A stretch of DNA of 64,000 bases from Embleya sp049739465 (GCF_049739465.1 NZ_JBMHHY010000026.1:1-64000), one strand, 5' to 3'. Positions 49,202 to 58,550 are shown, numbered from the stretch's first letter. The notes: a model not told the origin generated them from the letters alone. Numbers and translations: made by a program.

Positions 49202-50526
49202 GCCGCACCATCCACAACATCGGGGCCGTCGGCCCGGCGGACCACCTCGGGTGTCCCCGGGTCGAGGTCGAACAACATCCGCAGCGCGTCGGCGTACGAC
49301 GAGCCGCCGGGCTCGCCGGCCAACTGCTTGACCCGCACGGTCGGCGCGTGCAGCAGCTTGTCCACCACGCGCCGCACGGTCTGCTCGACCTCGGCGCGCA
49401 CCCGCTCGTCCAGCTCCGGGAGCCGTCCGGCGAGCCGGTCCAGCTCGGTCCGGACCACGTCCGAGCCCATGCTGCGCAGCGCCACCACGGTCGGCGCCAC
49501 CTGCTGCGCCTGCCGGCCGGCCGCGAACGCGGCCACCTCCTCGCAGACGATCTTGCGCACCAGCTCCACGTCGGCCTCGACGGCCGAACCGGCGGAGACC
49601 TCGGCGAGCAGTTCCAGGTCGATCAGCACCACACCGGGCAGCTCGCGCACGCTCGGCTCGACATCGCGCGGCAGCGCCAGGTCGATCAGCACCAACGGCT
49701 GCTCGACCCCGCGCTCGGCCCGCGCCGCGAGCACCGCCTCGATCTCGGCCCGGCCGATCACCAGGCCGGCCGCGCCGGTACAGGAGACCACCAGGTCGAC
49801 CGAGGCCAGCGCGTCCGACAGCGCGGACATCGGCACCGCCCGCCCGGACACCGACTCGGCCAGGTGCTCGGCGCGCTCGTAGGTCCGGTTCGCCACCACG
49901 ATGTGCCCGACGCCCTCGCGGTGCAGTGTCTTGGCGGCCAGCGCGCTCATCGAGCCCGCGCCCACCACCAGCGCCCGGGCGCCCGCGATCGAGCCGATCG
50001 ACTGCTCGGCCCGGTCGAGGGCGACGGTCATCAGCGACCGGCCGGCCCGGTCGATGCCGGTCTCGGTGTGCGCCCGCTTGCCGACCCGAAGCGCCTGCTG
50101 GGTCAGCTCGTTGAGGACCCGCCCGGCGGTGCCGTGGGTCTGCGCGAGCGCGAGCGCGGCCTTTATCTGGCCGAGGATCTGGCCCTCGCCGACCACCATC
50201 GAGTCGAGCCCGCAGGCCAACGAGAACAGGTGCTGGACTGCGCGGTCCTCGTAGTGCACGTAAAGGCACGGGGTCAGCTCGGACACCGGCACGCCGGTGT
50301 GTCGCGACAGCAGGTTGCCCAGCTCGGTGACGCCGCCGTGGAAGCGGTCCACGTCCGCGTAGACCTCGACCCGGTTGCAGGTGGAGAGCAGCACGGCCTC
50401 GCCGACCGGTTCGGCCGCGATCAGGTCGTGCAGGAGCGCCTCCTGGGCGGCCCCGGTGACCGAGACCCGTTCCAGGAGGCTGATCTCGGCCGTCCGGTGA
50501 CTGAGGCCGACCGCCAGGACACTCAT
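49198..50526 (-). CDS. hemA: Glutamyl-tRNA reductase
   Basis: The product has 442 residues and reduces glutamyl-tRNA to glutamate-1-semialdehyde, the committed step of C5 tetrapyrrole synthesis. The catalytic Cys is in LLSTCNRVEVYADV, the NADPH domain in ALVVGAGSMSALAAKTL, and a helical dimerisation domain ends the protein. It lies 58 bases after rex and overlaps hemC, matching the rex-hemACD operon of S. coelicolor. Confidence 0.97.
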   Translation of the reverse strand: MSVLAVGLSHRTAEISLLERVSVTGAAQEALLHDLIAAEPVGEAVLLSTCNRVEVYADVDRFHGGVTELGNLLSRHTGVPVSELTPCLYVHYEDRAVQHLFSLACGLDSMVVGEGQILGQIKAALALAQTHGTAGRVLNELTQQALRVGKRAHTETGIDRAGRSLMTVALDRAEQSIGSIAGARALVVGAGSMSALAAKTLHREGVGHIVVANRTYERAEHLAESVSGRAVPMSALSDALASVDLVVSCTGAAGLVIGRAEIEAVLAARAERGVEQPLVLIDLALPRDVEPSVRELPGVVLIDLELLAEVSAGSAVEADVELVRKIVCEEVAAFAAGRQAQQVAPTVVALRSMGSDVVRTELDRLAGRLPELDERVRAEVEQTVRRVVDKLLHAPTVRVKQLAGEPGGSSYADALRMLFDLDPGTPEVVRRADGPDVVDGAA

Positions 50527-50584
50527 GGTGTCTTCCTACCGTTGTTCGCCGATTTCGCGGGCGCGGCACCCGTGCGCCGGCCGG

Positions 50585-51328
50585 TCACGCGGGCATCACC
50601 TCGGGGAGGTCGCCGCGTTCCCCGGGCTTCGAGGGTCGCGCCGGGACCGGCCCCGCGACGGGGTCGAGACCGGACTTGCGCTGTTCGTGGAAGGCCAGGA
50701 TCTGCAACTCGATGGACAGATCCACCTTGCGCACGTCCACACCTTCGGGCACCGAGAGGACGGTCGGCGCGAAGTTCAGGATGCTCGTGATGCCGGCGGC
50801 GACCAGTCGATCGGCCACCTCCTGTGCGGCCGGCGCCGGCGTGGTGATCACGCCGATCGACACGTGGTCCTCGCGCACGATCTGCTCGAGGTCGTCCATG
50901 TGCCGCACCGCCATGCCCGCGATCCGCTGCCCGGTGACCGCCCGATCGGCGTCCAGGAGAGCGGCGACCCGGAAGCCGCGCGAGGCGAAGCCGCCGTAGT
51001 TGGCCAGGGCGTGACCCAGATTTCCTATGCCGATGATGGCGACCGGCCAGTCTTGGGTGAGCCCGAGTTCACGCGAGATTTGGTACACGAGATACTCGAC
51101 GTCGTAACCGACACCACGGGTGCCGTAGGAGCCGAGATACGACAGGTCCTTGCGCAGCTTCGCCGAATTCACCCCGGCGGCAGCGGCGAGTTCCTCGGAC
51201 GAGACCGTGGGAACACCCCGCTCCGACAGCGCACTGAGCGCCCGGAGGTACAGCGGAAGCCGCGCCACCGTCGCCTCGGGGATGCCACGTCCCCGCTGCG
51301 TCGGTCGCTCGGTACGCCCTGTAGCCAC
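50585..51328 (-). CDS. rex: Redox-sensing transcriptional repressor Rex
   Basis: The product has 247 residues from GTG at 51328, preceded by AGGAG. The winged helix (VSSEELAAAAGVNSAKLRKD, then LSYLGSYGTRGVGYDV) is followed by a Rossmann NADH-binding domain (VAIIGIGNLGHALANY). Rex senses the NADH/NAD ratio and represses respiratory genes; in S. coelicolor it controls its own rex-hemACD operon. A Rex box lies upstream at 51377-51394. Confidence 0.96.
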   Translation of the reverse strand: MATGRTERPTQRGRGIPEATVARLPLYLRALSALSERGVPTVSSEELAAAAGVNSAKLRKDLSYLGSYGTRGVGYDVEYLVYQISRELGLTQDWPVAIIGIGNLGHALANYGGFASRGFRVAALLDADRAVTGQRIAGMAVRHMDDLEQIVREDHVSIGVITTPAPAAQEVADRLVAAGITSILNFAPTVLSVPEGVDVRKVDLSIELQILAFHEQRKSGLDPVAGPVPARPSKPGERGDLPEVMPA

Positions 51329-51376
51329 GCTGCTCCTGTGGGTGGGACCTGGGATTTCGATTGCCAGGTTAGGCTT

Positions 51377-51394
51377 TTGTGAACGTACGCACAA
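51377..51394. promoter_or_regulatory. Rex operator (ROP)
   Basis: TTGTGAACGTACGCACAA matches the ROP consensus TTGTGAA-N4-TTCACAA except for two bases in the right arm. It is 49 bases upstream of the rex start, the position expected for autoregulation. Confidence 0.75.
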
Positions 51395-51606
51395 AGTAGG
51401 TGTCCGATTTGCGCGCCTGTCGTGATGCTCGTCACGCCTTGGTTCCGGCCGTGGGCGTGAACTCGATCACATGAGGTGACCCTCGTGTGGTCCATGAGTA
51501 GTCGTGGTGTCCGTTCGCGCACGCTCCCCTACCGTACGTGTCGGCGAGATCTCCCTCCGTCGGCCCCCTCCCGACACCCGATGGTCGGTTGGCCGACGCG
51601 GCCGGC

Positions 51607-51876
51607 TCAGCCGCCGAGGGCGCGACGCAGCCGCTTTTCGTCCACTCGCCAGAAATCGTGCTGTTTGCCGTCCACGAAGATCACCGGGATCTGCTCCCAA
51701 TACTTGTGTTGCAGCTCGGCGTCCCCGGTGATGTCGACCTCCGTCCAGGTCACCCCCAGCTCCCCGGTCACCCGGTCGATGATGGTCCGGGCGTCGTCAC
51801 ACAGATGGCAACCGGGCTTGCCGAGCAGCGTCACGGTGCGGGTCGCGGGGTCGGGGCGGCGGCGAAAGAGAGTCAC
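51607..51876 (-). CDS. Glutaredoxin-like protein
   Basis: The product has 89 residues. The redox motif Cys-x2-Cys is in LLGKPGCHLCDDARTI, and the cis-Pro region is EQIPVIFVDGKQHDFW. It belongs to the DUF836/glutaredoxin-2 family found next to rex and the HAD phosphatase gene in streptomycetes. It is a thiol-disulfide or redox-homeostasis protein, and is the next minus-strand gene upstream of rex. Confidence 0.9.
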   Translation of the reverse strand: MTLFRRRPDPATRTVTLLGKPGCHLCDDARTIIDRVTGELGVTWTEVDITGDAELQHKYWEQIPVIFVDGKQHDFWRVDEKRLRRALGG

Positions 51877-52052
51877 GTCCTCGATTGTCGCCCCACCACC
51901 GACCCGGTCAGAAGAGCGCTCCCCCGACGGCTGCGCGCACCCGCCGTCGGCGAGCCGCGCCGCGCCGGGCGCGGGCCGACTTCACCGCCGGGGCGCGCCG
52001 TGGCAAGGCTCGCGCCACACACCCGCCATACCCGGCGATTAGGCTCGACACC

Positions 52053-52982
52053 ATGGTTCTCAAGCGCCGGCGAGCGACGACCGAGAACACCGACGACGAC
52101 GCCGTACGCGCGGGCGCGGCAGCCGCGGCGGCGGCGCACCCGAACGGGCCGATCCGCACCCCCGACGAGCACGGCGAGCACGGCGCCGCCGACGACGCCC
52201 CGCCCGACCGGATCGGCGCCGCGTTCTTCGACCTGGACAACACCGTGATGCGCGGCGCGTCGATCTTCCACCTGGCCCGCGGCCTGTACACGCGCCGGTT
52301 CCTGAGCACCCGCGACATCGCCCGGTTCGGTTGGCAGCAGGCCCGATTCCGACTCGGCGGCGAACACATGGGGCATGTGGGCGACGCGCAGGAGAGCGCG
52401 CTGACCTTCGCCAAGGGCCACACGGTCGAGGAGATCCGGGTGATCGGCGAGGAGATCTTCGACGAGTGCATGGCGGACAAGATCTGGCCCGGGACCCGCG
52501 GACTGGCCCGGATGCACCTGGACGCGGGCCGCCAGGTCTGGCTGGTCACCGCCGCGCCGATCGAGATCGCCGACACGATCGCCGGCCGGCTGGGCCTGTC
52601 CGGCGCGCTGGGCACGGTGTCCGAGACCCGTGACGGTGTGTACACGGGCCGCCTGGTCGGCGAACTGCTGCACGGTGAGGCCAAGGCCGAGGCGGTGCGC
52701 GCGCTGGCCGCTCGCGAGGGGCTGGATCTGACCGACTGCTCGGCCTACAGCGATTCGGCCAACGACATTCCGATGCTGACCCTGGTGGGTGATCCGTGCG
52801 CGGTCAATCCGGACGCCCGGCTGCGCCGCCACGCCCGGGCGCACGGGTGGCGGATCAAGGACTATCGCACCGGTCGCAGGGCCGCCCGGATCGGCCTGCC
52901 GGCCGCCGCCGGACTCGGTGCGCTCGCCGGCGCCCTGGCCGCCGGCACCGCCGTTCGACGGCGCACCCCGCACCGGGCCTGA
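52053..52982 (+). CDS. HAD-IB family phosphatase (SerB-like)
   Basis: The product has 309 residues from ATG at 52053. After an Ala/Asp-rich leader, the HAD motifs are AAFFDLDNTVMRGAS (nucleophile Asp), VWLVTAAP (motif II) and CSAYSDSANDIPMLTLVGDP (motif IV). The C-terminal ~40 residues are Ala/Gly-rich and may form a membrane anchor (RIGLPAAAGLGALAGALAAG). Similar proteins are annotated as HAD-IB hydrolases adjacent to bldN in Streptomyces; substrate uncertain. Confidence 0.9.
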   Translation: MVLKRRRATTENTDDDAVRAGAAAAAAAHPNGPIRTPDEHGEHGAADDAPPDRIGAAFFDLDNTVMRGASIFHLARGLYTRRFLSTRDIARFGWQQARFRLGGEHMGHVGDAQESALTFAKGHTVEEIRVIGEEIFDECMADKIWPGTRGLARMHLDAGRQVWLVTAAPIEIADTIAGRLGLSGALGTVSETRDGVYTGRLVGELLHGEAKAEAVRALAAREGLDLTDCSAYSDSANDIPMLTLVGDPCAVNPDARLRRHARAHGWRIKDYRTGRRAARIGLPAAAGLGALAGALAAGTAVRRRTPHRA

Positions 52983-53185
52983 GCCGCCCGCCCGATCACC
53001 CGCACACCCCCCGCGACCTGCGGCAAGGGGGCGATTTTCGGCCGGCCATGACACCCGCCGAGCGGCGAGTTGTCCGCATATAGCACACCTGACACGCGGC
53101 AACCCGACAAACACGCAAAGAGCACACAACAGCGGTCCATCCCGGTAGCTTCACAACGCCGATGGGCACACTTGGTATCCCTTCC

Positions 53186-53200
53186 TTTACTGAGCGTTAC
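53186..53200. promoter_or_regulatory. Possible BldD box upstream of bldN
   Basis: TTTACTGAGCGTTAC matches 8 of 9 defined positions of the published BldD consensus (nTnACnCWGnGTnAn). It lies 93 bases before the chosen bldN start, and bldN is a known BldD target in Streptomyces. Confidence 0.55.
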
Positions 53201-53292
53201 TCTCGATCGGCGCACAGCGGTATCCAAGTTCCCTACTATGGGTGATCGATTCCGCACCGAACGTAATTACCGCTGAAGCAACAGGGAGTCCC

Positions 53293-54078
53293 GTGCACCG
53301 AATCGTCCGGGTTGACGTGTCCGGGCTGGCGACACTGCGTGCGGCGGTGTGCGCGAGCTTTGCCCCCCCGTCCGTCGGCCTCGCCACCACCGCCGGTTAC
53401 GGCGCCGGGGTCTGCTACGCGACCCCGACCCAACCCGTGGGCCTGGCCCGCGCGTCGCGCGCCGGCACCACCGAGCCGACCCGTCCCACCCGAGGCTCCG
53501 GCTACACCCGGGGCCCGGGTCCGGACGGCGAGGCCCGCCGCATCATGGCCCTCGTCGAACTCGCCCAGGACGGCGACGGCGACGCCTTCGCCCAGCTCTA
53601 CGACAACTATTTCGACACCGTCTACCGGTACATCTACTACCGGGTCGGCGGCCGTGCCGTGGCCGAGGACCTGACCAGCGAGACCTTCCTGCGCGCGCTG
53701 CGCCGGATCGGCACCTTCACCTGGCAGGGCCGCGACTTCGGCGCCTGGCTGGTGACCATCGCCCGCAACCTGGTCGCCGACCACTTCAAGTCCAGCCGGT
53801 TCCGCCTGGAGGTGACCACCGGGGAGATGCTCGACGCGAACGAGGTCGAGGCCAGCCCCGAGGACTGCGTGCTCGAATCGTTGTCCAACGCGGCCCTCCT
53901 GGACGCAGTACACAAGCTCAACCCCCAGCAGCAGGAGTGCGTGACCCTGCGCTTCCTCCAGGGACTCTCGGTCGCCGAGACCGCACAGATCATGGGTAAG
54001 AACGAGGGGGCGATCAAGACGTTGCAATACCGCGCCGTACGGACTCTCGCCCGGCTCTTGCCCGAGGACGTGCGGTGA
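53293..54078 (+). CDS. bldN: ECF sigma factor BldN with N-terminal pro-sequence
   Basis: The product has 261 residues from GTG at 53293 with GGGAG five bases upstream. The first ~86 residues are a Pro/Thr/Gly-rich leader (beginning VHRIVRVDVSGLATLRAAV), matching the unusual BldN pro-sequence. Sigma-70 region 2 follows (LYDNYFDTVYRYIYYRVGGR; AEDLTSETFLRALRRIGTF), then region 4 (QQECVTLRFLQGLSVAETAQ; KNEGAIKTLQYRAVRTL). It directs genes for aerial hyphae such as chaplins and rodlins. Its anti-sigma gene follows. Confidence 0.95.
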   Translation: MHRIVRVDVSGLATLRAAVCASFAPPSVGLATTAGYGAGVCYATPTQPVGLARASRAGTTEPTRPTRGSGYTRGPGPDGEARRIMALVELAQDGDGDAFAQLYDNYFDTVYRYIYYRVGGRAVAEDLTSETFLRALRRIGTFTWQGRDFGAWLVTIARNLVADHFKSSRFRLEVTTGEMLDANEVEASPEDCVLESLSNAALLDAVHKLNPQQQECVTLRFLQGLSVAETAQIMGKNEGAIKTLQYRAVRTLARLLPEDVR

Positions 54079-54223
54079 ATCACACTTCCGTAACCTTCGG
54101 GGGCCGCGGCTCGTTCTTCCCGATAGCGACCCCCTTCGGGGATCGCTGCGGCGGGGAGCCGCCCTGTGGCCCCCGACCCGGAGACTTCCCTGGACGTACA
54201 TCCGGGGAGAGGAGGTGCGGCCT

Positions 54224-55444
54224 GTGAGCATTGCGGCCCTGGATCGGCGACCCGCGAACGCCTTCGCGCGAGCCCTCGACGAGAACGACCGCAACAACCG
54301 ATCGGCGGAACCGCTGCCCGCGCTGGTCCCGCTGTTGCGGACCGCCGAGCTGCTGCGCGACCGGTCCGCGTCGGCACCCGCGCCGAGCCCGGACTTTCGA
54401 ACCGCGCTACGGCAACGACTGCTCGACGAGGCCGCGGCGCTGCCCGCGACCGGCGCGGTCACCGTGCCCGCCCCGCGCGGCGCGCATCGCCGCAAGGAGA
54501 CGGCGAGCCCCCCGCGCACCGTGCGCTGGAAGCGCCGCGCGGCGATCGCCGGCGCCTTCGTGGTGGTCACCGGCGGCGGCCTCGGCGGCGTGGCGTACGC
54601 CAGTTCCGACGCGCTGCCGGGCGATATGACGTACGGCGTCAAGCGCACGGTCGAAGACTTCAAGATCTCGCTCGCGGACAACGACCACGAACGCGGCGAG
54701 CGTTATCTCCAGCAGGCCGAGACCCGGATGGGCGAGGCCGAGGCACTGCTCAAGCGGGCCGGCCGCACTCCCGCCGACAAGGCGACCGTGCGGCATCTGC
54801 GGCAGGTGCTCGACGACTGGCGCGACGAGGCCGACAAGGGTCGCGCGCTGCTCACCGACCACTTCCGCAGAAGCGGCAGCGACGGCTCGATGCGCAACCT
54901 GGCCGACTTCGCCCGCTCCGGCAACGAGCGGATGGAGCGGATCGGCGACCGGCTGCCCCCGCAGCTGTCCTCCGAGCGGGACCGGGTCCGCACCCTGCTC
55001 ACCGCGATCAACGAGCAGGTCGCGCCGATCGCGGGCACCGCCGGCAAGACGTCGTCCGCCCCCACCGAGGGTGGTCACCCCGGCGGCTCGCCGGCCGCTC
55101 CCGGGACCCACCCCGGCGCCGGCACCACGCCGCTCGCCCCGCAACCACCGGGCTCCGACGCCGCCGGCAACGGCGCGACGCAGCCGGGCGGCTCGACGAC
55201 ACCGGGCGGTTCCGCCCCCAGGCAGCAGCCGCCGCAGCAGAGCGGCGGCCTGCTCCCGGGGCTCAACATCCCGCTGCTCGGCGGCGCCCCGGCGGAGAGC
55301 ACCCCGGCCCAGTCCGACGGCACGGGCAACGCCCCGGCCCCGGCGAAGACGCCCAAGGGCCAGATCATCCCGCCGCTGCTGCCCGGGCTGCCGGGCATCG
55401 GGCTCAACCTGCTCGCCCCGCCGGACGGCGATTCGAGCGGCTGA
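54224..55444 (+). CDS. rsbN: Anti-sigma factor RsbN (DUF5667 membrane protein)
   Basis: The product has 406 residues from GTG at 54224 (VSIAALDRRPANAFARALDE); AGGAGG stands eight bases before. The N-terminal ~100 residues are cytoplasmic and should bind sigma BldN. One membrane segment lies at about 106-126 (RRAAIAGAFVVVTGGGLGGV). The DUF5667 domain follows outside (SSDALPGDMTYGVKRTVEDF), then a long Gly/Pro/Ala-rich tail. In S. venezuelae RsbN is encoded directly after bldN and inhibits it. Confidence 0.92.
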   Translation: MSIAALDRRPANAFARALDENDRNNRSAEPLPALVPLLRTAELLRDRSASAPAPSPDFRTALRQRLLDEAAALPATGAVTVPAPRGAHRRKETASPPRTVRWKRRAAIAGAFVVVTGGGLGGVAYASSDALPGDMTYGVKRTVEDFKISLADNDHERGERYLQQAETRMGEAEALLKRAGRTPADKATVRHLRQVLDDWRDEADKGRALLTDHFRRSGSDGSMRNLADFARSGNERMERIGDRLPPQLSSERDRVRTLLTAINEQVAPIAGTAGKTSSAPTEGGHPGGSPAAPGTHPGAGTTPLAPQPPGSDAAGNGATQPGGSTTPGGSAPRQQPPQQSGGLLPGLNIPLLGGAPAESTPAQSDGTGNAPAPAKTPKGQIIPPLLPGLPGIGLNLLAPPDGDSSG

Positions 55445-55462
55445 GCCGGCGCGACACCGAGA

Positions 55463-55501
55463 GGGGGGTGGCCCGTGGACGATGTCCACGGGCCACCCCC
55501 C
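55463..55501. terminator. Bidirectional terminator after rsbN
   Basis: The arms GGGGGGTGGCCCGTGGA and TCCACGGGCCACCCCCC (17 bp, perfect) surround the loop CGATG. It lies between convergent rsbN and the acyltransferase gene. Confidence 0.95.
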
Positions 55502-55542
55502 TTCGCAGCACCGAGCGGCGGAATCGATCAGCGGAAGATCGA

Positions 55543-56742
55543 TCAGAAGAAGACCGACCGCCGCTGCATCAGCAGCCGGTAGATGGTGTGTTGGATGGTC
55601 TCGCGTACCTCGTCGGTCAGGTTGAACACGACCATCGGGTCGTCCGCCGCCTCTTCCGGATAGACGTCGGTGTGGATCGGCGCGCCGAACTCGATCCGCC
55701 ACCGGGTCGGCAGCGGCACCAGGCCGAGCGGGCCGAGCAGCGGGAAGGTCGGGGTGACCGGGAAGTAGGGCAGGTTCAGCAACCGGGCCAGGGTGCGCAC
55801 GTTGCCCACCATCGGATAGATCTCCTCGGCCCCGACGATCGAGCACGGCACGATCGGCACCCGGGTGCGCAGCGCCGCCGAGACGAACCCGCCGCGCCCG
55901 AACCGCTGGAGCTTGTACCGCTCGCCGAACGGCTTGCCCAGACCCTTGTAGCCCTCGGGCCACACGCCGACCAACTCGCCCTTGCCCAGCAGCCGTTCCG
56001 CATCCGCGTGGCAGGCCAGGGTGTGTCCGCTCTTGCGCGCCACCGAGCCCACCACCGGCAACTGGAAGACCAGGTCGGCGGCGAGCAGCCGCAGATTGCG
56101 CCGATCCGGGTGGTGGTCGTGCACCGCCACCTGCGTCATCAGCGCGTCCACCGGCAGGGTGCCGGAGTGGTTGGCCACGATCAGCGCGCCGCCCTCGGCC
56201 GGGATCTGCTCCAGGCCGCTGACCTCGACCCGGAAGTACTGCTCGTACACCGGACGCAGCACGGCCATCAGCCGGTCGTTGAGCTCGGGGTCGAAGCCGA
56301 ACTCGTCCACCTCGTACTCGCCGGTGATCCGCCGGCGCAGAAAGGCCAGGCCGTCCGCGGCCCGGTCCTCCCAGCCCGGTCCGGCCACCCCGTCCAGGAG
56401 CCCGGCCGCGGCACCGCCCACCACCCCGCCGATCGCGCCCGCCAACGAGCCGAGCAGCGAGCGCCCGGCCGCCGGCGCCCGCCTGGGCCCGGCCTCGGCC
56501 GCCTCCGCCGCCGTGGACTCCGCTGCCGCCTCCGTCGCTGCGGACTCCGCGCCCGCCGGCTCCTGCGGCTCCCGGACCGGCCGTCCCCCCTCGATCGAGC
56601 GCACCGGCACCTCACCCTCGGCCGGCTCGGGCACCCGGACCGCGCGCCCGGGTCGGGCGGTGGGGCGCCGCCCCGATCGGGGCGCGGGTGGGCGCGCCCC
56701 GGAGGCGGCGCCGTCGAAGGGGATGATCCGGGCGTCACCCAT
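55543..56742 (-). CDS. Lysophospholipid acyltransferase family protein
   Basis: The product has 399 residues from ATG at 56742 (GGAGG upstream). The N-terminal ~130 residues are Pro/Ala/Glu-rich. The PlsC-type domain has the H-x4-D-like motif in VANHSGTLPVDAL, LGKGELVGVWPEGYKG (GEG region variant) and RVPIVPCSIVGAEEIYP. It probably acylates a lipid or lysophospholipid. It overlaps the upstream epimerase by eight bases; this pair is conserved near bldN in Streptomyces. Confidence 0.88.
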   Translation of the reverse strand: MGDARIIPFDGAASGARPPAPRSGRRPTARPGRAVRVPEPAEGEVPVRSIEGGRPVREPQEPAGAESAATEAAAESTAAEAAEAGPRRAPAAGRSLLGSLAGAIGGVVGGAAAGLLDGVAGPGWEDRAADGLAFLRRRITGEYEVDEFGFDPELNDRLMAVLRPVYEQYFRVEVSGLEQIPAEGGALIVANHSGTLPVDALMTQVAVHDHHPDRRNLRLLAADLVFQLPVVGSVARKSGHTLACHADAERLLGKGELVGVWPEGYKGLGKPFGERYKLQRFGRGGFVSAALRTRVPIVPCSIVGAEEIYPMVGNVRTLARLLNLPYFPVTPTFPLLGPLGLVPLPTRWRIEFGAPIHTDVYPEEAADDPMVVFNLTDEVRETIQHTIYRLLMQRRSVFF

Positions 56743-57769
56743 TCGGGTTCCTCCTGGTGAGCAGCAATGTGGCCAGTCGGTCGGGCACCTCTGCCAGGCG
56801 CCTGGGGTCGAGCAGGCCGGCCGAATGACGACCCCTGGCATAGTCGGCGAACGTCTCGGCCGTGCTTCTGGCCGCGACGAAGCCCAGTTTCTCCCGGGCC
56901 CGCGCGGGATCCACCACGCGCCCGTGGGTGAGCAGCCGCACCTGCTCGGCGGACAGGTGCACCGAACCCGCGCGCCGCAAACCCTGATTGACCAGACCGA
57001 CCGCCGGCGCCGGGAAGGGCAACACCGGTCGGCCCAGTCGGCGTGCCGCCTGGGACAGGAACAACACACCCTCGGCGGCGATGTTGTAGGTGCCGGGCCG
57101 ATCGGCGAGCACCGCGATCCGCAGCGCCGCCAACACGTCGTCCTCGTGCAGGAATTGCAGGCGCGGGTCGTAGCCGAGCAGCGTCGGCAACACCGGCAGC
57201 GCGAAGTAGGACCCCATCGGCGAATCGGTGCGCGGCCCGAGCAGCGGCGCGAACCGCAACACCGTGACCGCGACATCGGGCCGGCGCCGGGCGAAGCCGC
57301 GCACGTAGCCCTCTATCTCCACGGCATCCTTGGCCCACCCGGCGGCGGGCTGCACGCGCGATTCGGTGTCCTCGGCGAACAGCGCCGGATCGCGCGGCGA
57401 GCCACCGTAGACGGCGGTGGTCGAGCGCACCACCAGGCGGCGGATCGAGGGTGCCTTCTGGCACGCGGCGAGCAACTGCATCGTGCCGATGACGTTGCTC
57501 TCCTTGATCGAGACCGCGCCGCCCCGGCCCGGCGGCAGTTCGCTGGGGCTCAGGTGCACGACGGTGTCCACCGCGGCCGACGCGACCACCTTGGCGATCA
57601 TCGGGTTGCGGATGTCGGCGAGCACGAAGTCCACACCGGACACCGGCACGGCCGGTTCGACCAGGTCGACCCCGATCACCCGGTCGACGTCCGGCTCGTC
57701 GCGGATCATCCGGACGAAATCCGCCCCCGGATCACCGGCGACCCCGGTGACCATGACGACACGTCCCAT
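56735..57769 (-). CDS. NAD-dependent epimerase/dehydratase family protein
   Basis: The product has 344 residues from ATG at 57769 with GGGAGG upstream. Rossmann start MGRVVMVTGVAGDPGADFVR, then VVHLSPSELPPGRGGAVSIK and TTAVYGGSPRDPALFAED, where the Tyr-x3-Lys catalytic pattern is not obvious. This is an extended SDR of unknown substrate. It is translationally coupled to the acyltransferase, so both may act in cell-envelope lipid synthesis. Confidence 0.88.
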   Translation of the reverse strand: MGRVVMVTGVAGDPGADFVRMIRDEPDVDRVIGVDLVEPAVPVSGVDFVLADIRNPMIAKVVASAAVDTVVHLSPSELPPGRGGAVSIKESNVIGTMQLLAACQKAPSIRRLVVRSTTAVYGGSPRDPALFAEDTESRVQPAAGWAKDAVEIEGYVRGFARRRPDVAVTVLRFAPLLGPRTDSPMGSYFALPVLPTLLGYDPRLQFLHEDDVLAALRIAVLADRPGTYNIAAEGVLFLSQAARRLGRPVLPFPAPAVGLVNQGLRRAGSVHLSAEQVRLLTHGRVVDPARAREKLGFVAARSTAETFADYARGRHSAGLLDPRRLAEVPDRLATLLLTRRNPNG

Positions 57770-58051
57770 GCTGCGGCCTCCCCGCGCCAAGTTCGGATTC
57801 GCCGCGTGCGCACGACCGTTGCACCATGCGGTCGATCAACTACGCGACGCACACCCGAGGCGACGAGATCCAACGTACCCGCCCCGAGCACCCGCGGGAC
57901 GCCCGTTCACACCGGATCCACGCAGGTCGGGCGCCGGCACACCAAAGAACACACTCCGGCAACCCCCGCGGCACCCGCGAAACCCACGACCCGCTCGATG
58001 CACACGATCCCCGCGACGCCCACAACCGCCGCGACAGCGGCAAACGCACGA

Positions 58052-58094
58052 CGACCGCCCGTCGTGTCCCCGGAGGGAACGCGACGGGCGGTCG
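58052..58094. terminator. Stem-loop terminator of the bS22 gene
   Basis: CGACCGCCCGTCG pairs perfectly with CGACGGGCGGTCG (13 bp; loop 17 bases), 35 bases after the stop at 58129. The loop contains CCCCGG, as in typical strong actinomycete terminators. Confidence 0.85.
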
Positions 58095-58128
58095 CCCAAG
58101 GCTTCAGCGGCATACGCCGGTGGGATGC

Positions 58129-58227
58129 CTACTTCTTGTTGCGACGCTGCACACGCGTCTTCTTGAGAAGCTTGCGGTGCTTCTTCTTCGCCATGCGCTT
58201 GCGACGCTTCTTGATGACAGAGCCCAC
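58129..58227 (-). CDS. Mini ribosomal protein bS22 (AURKAIP1/COX24 domain)
   Basis: The product has 32 residues, strongly basic (VGSVIKKRRKRMAKKKHRKL, then LKKTRVQRRNKK). It matches the AURKAIP1/COX24-type small protein found on actinobacterial 30S subunits as bS22. GTG at 58227 is preceded by GAGGG. It is too short for normal gene finders but highly conserved next to the BldC-like gene. Confidence 0.95.
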   Translation of the reverse strand: MGSVIKKRRKRMAKKKHRKLLKKTRVQRRNKK

Positions 58228-58346
58228 CGACAACCCTCGCTCACGTGACGTTCTTACCGCGCGGAGCCGGATCAGCCCGCACAACTGGGGGTCAGCCTAC
58301 TCGCCGCCCCGGCCCACCTCGAAACGAGGCGGTCCGTAATGCCCCC

Positions 58347-58550
58347 CTACGCTGTTTCCACGTAGGAGTCTCGCAGGTAGTCGTGGACGGCCTGTTCCGG
58401 AACTCGGAAGGACCGACCAACCCTGATGGCCGGCATCTCGCCACTGTGGACCAGGCGATACACCGTCATCTTGGACACCCGCATCACCGCGGCCACCTCG
58501 GCCACAGTCAAGAAGTTGACCTCGTTGAGAGGCCTCTCTCCAGAAGCCAT
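58347..58550 (-). CDS. BldC-like helix-turn-helix protein
   Basis: The product has 67 residues from ATG at 58550 (MASGERPLNEVNFLTVAEVA). The excisionase/MerR-type HTH is VAAVMRVSKMTVYRLVHSGE followed by the wing GRSFRVPEQAVHDYL. It is a BldC paralogue conserved near bS22 in Streptomyces. Short DNA-binding proteins of this kind act as direct-repeat-binding developmental regulators. Confidence 0.92.
   Translation of the reverse strand: MASGERPLNEVNFLTVAEVAAVMRVSKMTVYRLVHSGEMPAIRVGRSFRVPEQAVHDYLRDSYVETA

Noticed and set aside
54166..56760. Long plus-strand frame across rsbN and the acyltransferase gene
   Set aside because: It is a shadow without domains; the genes in the proper frames are well supported and a perfect terminator lies in its middle.
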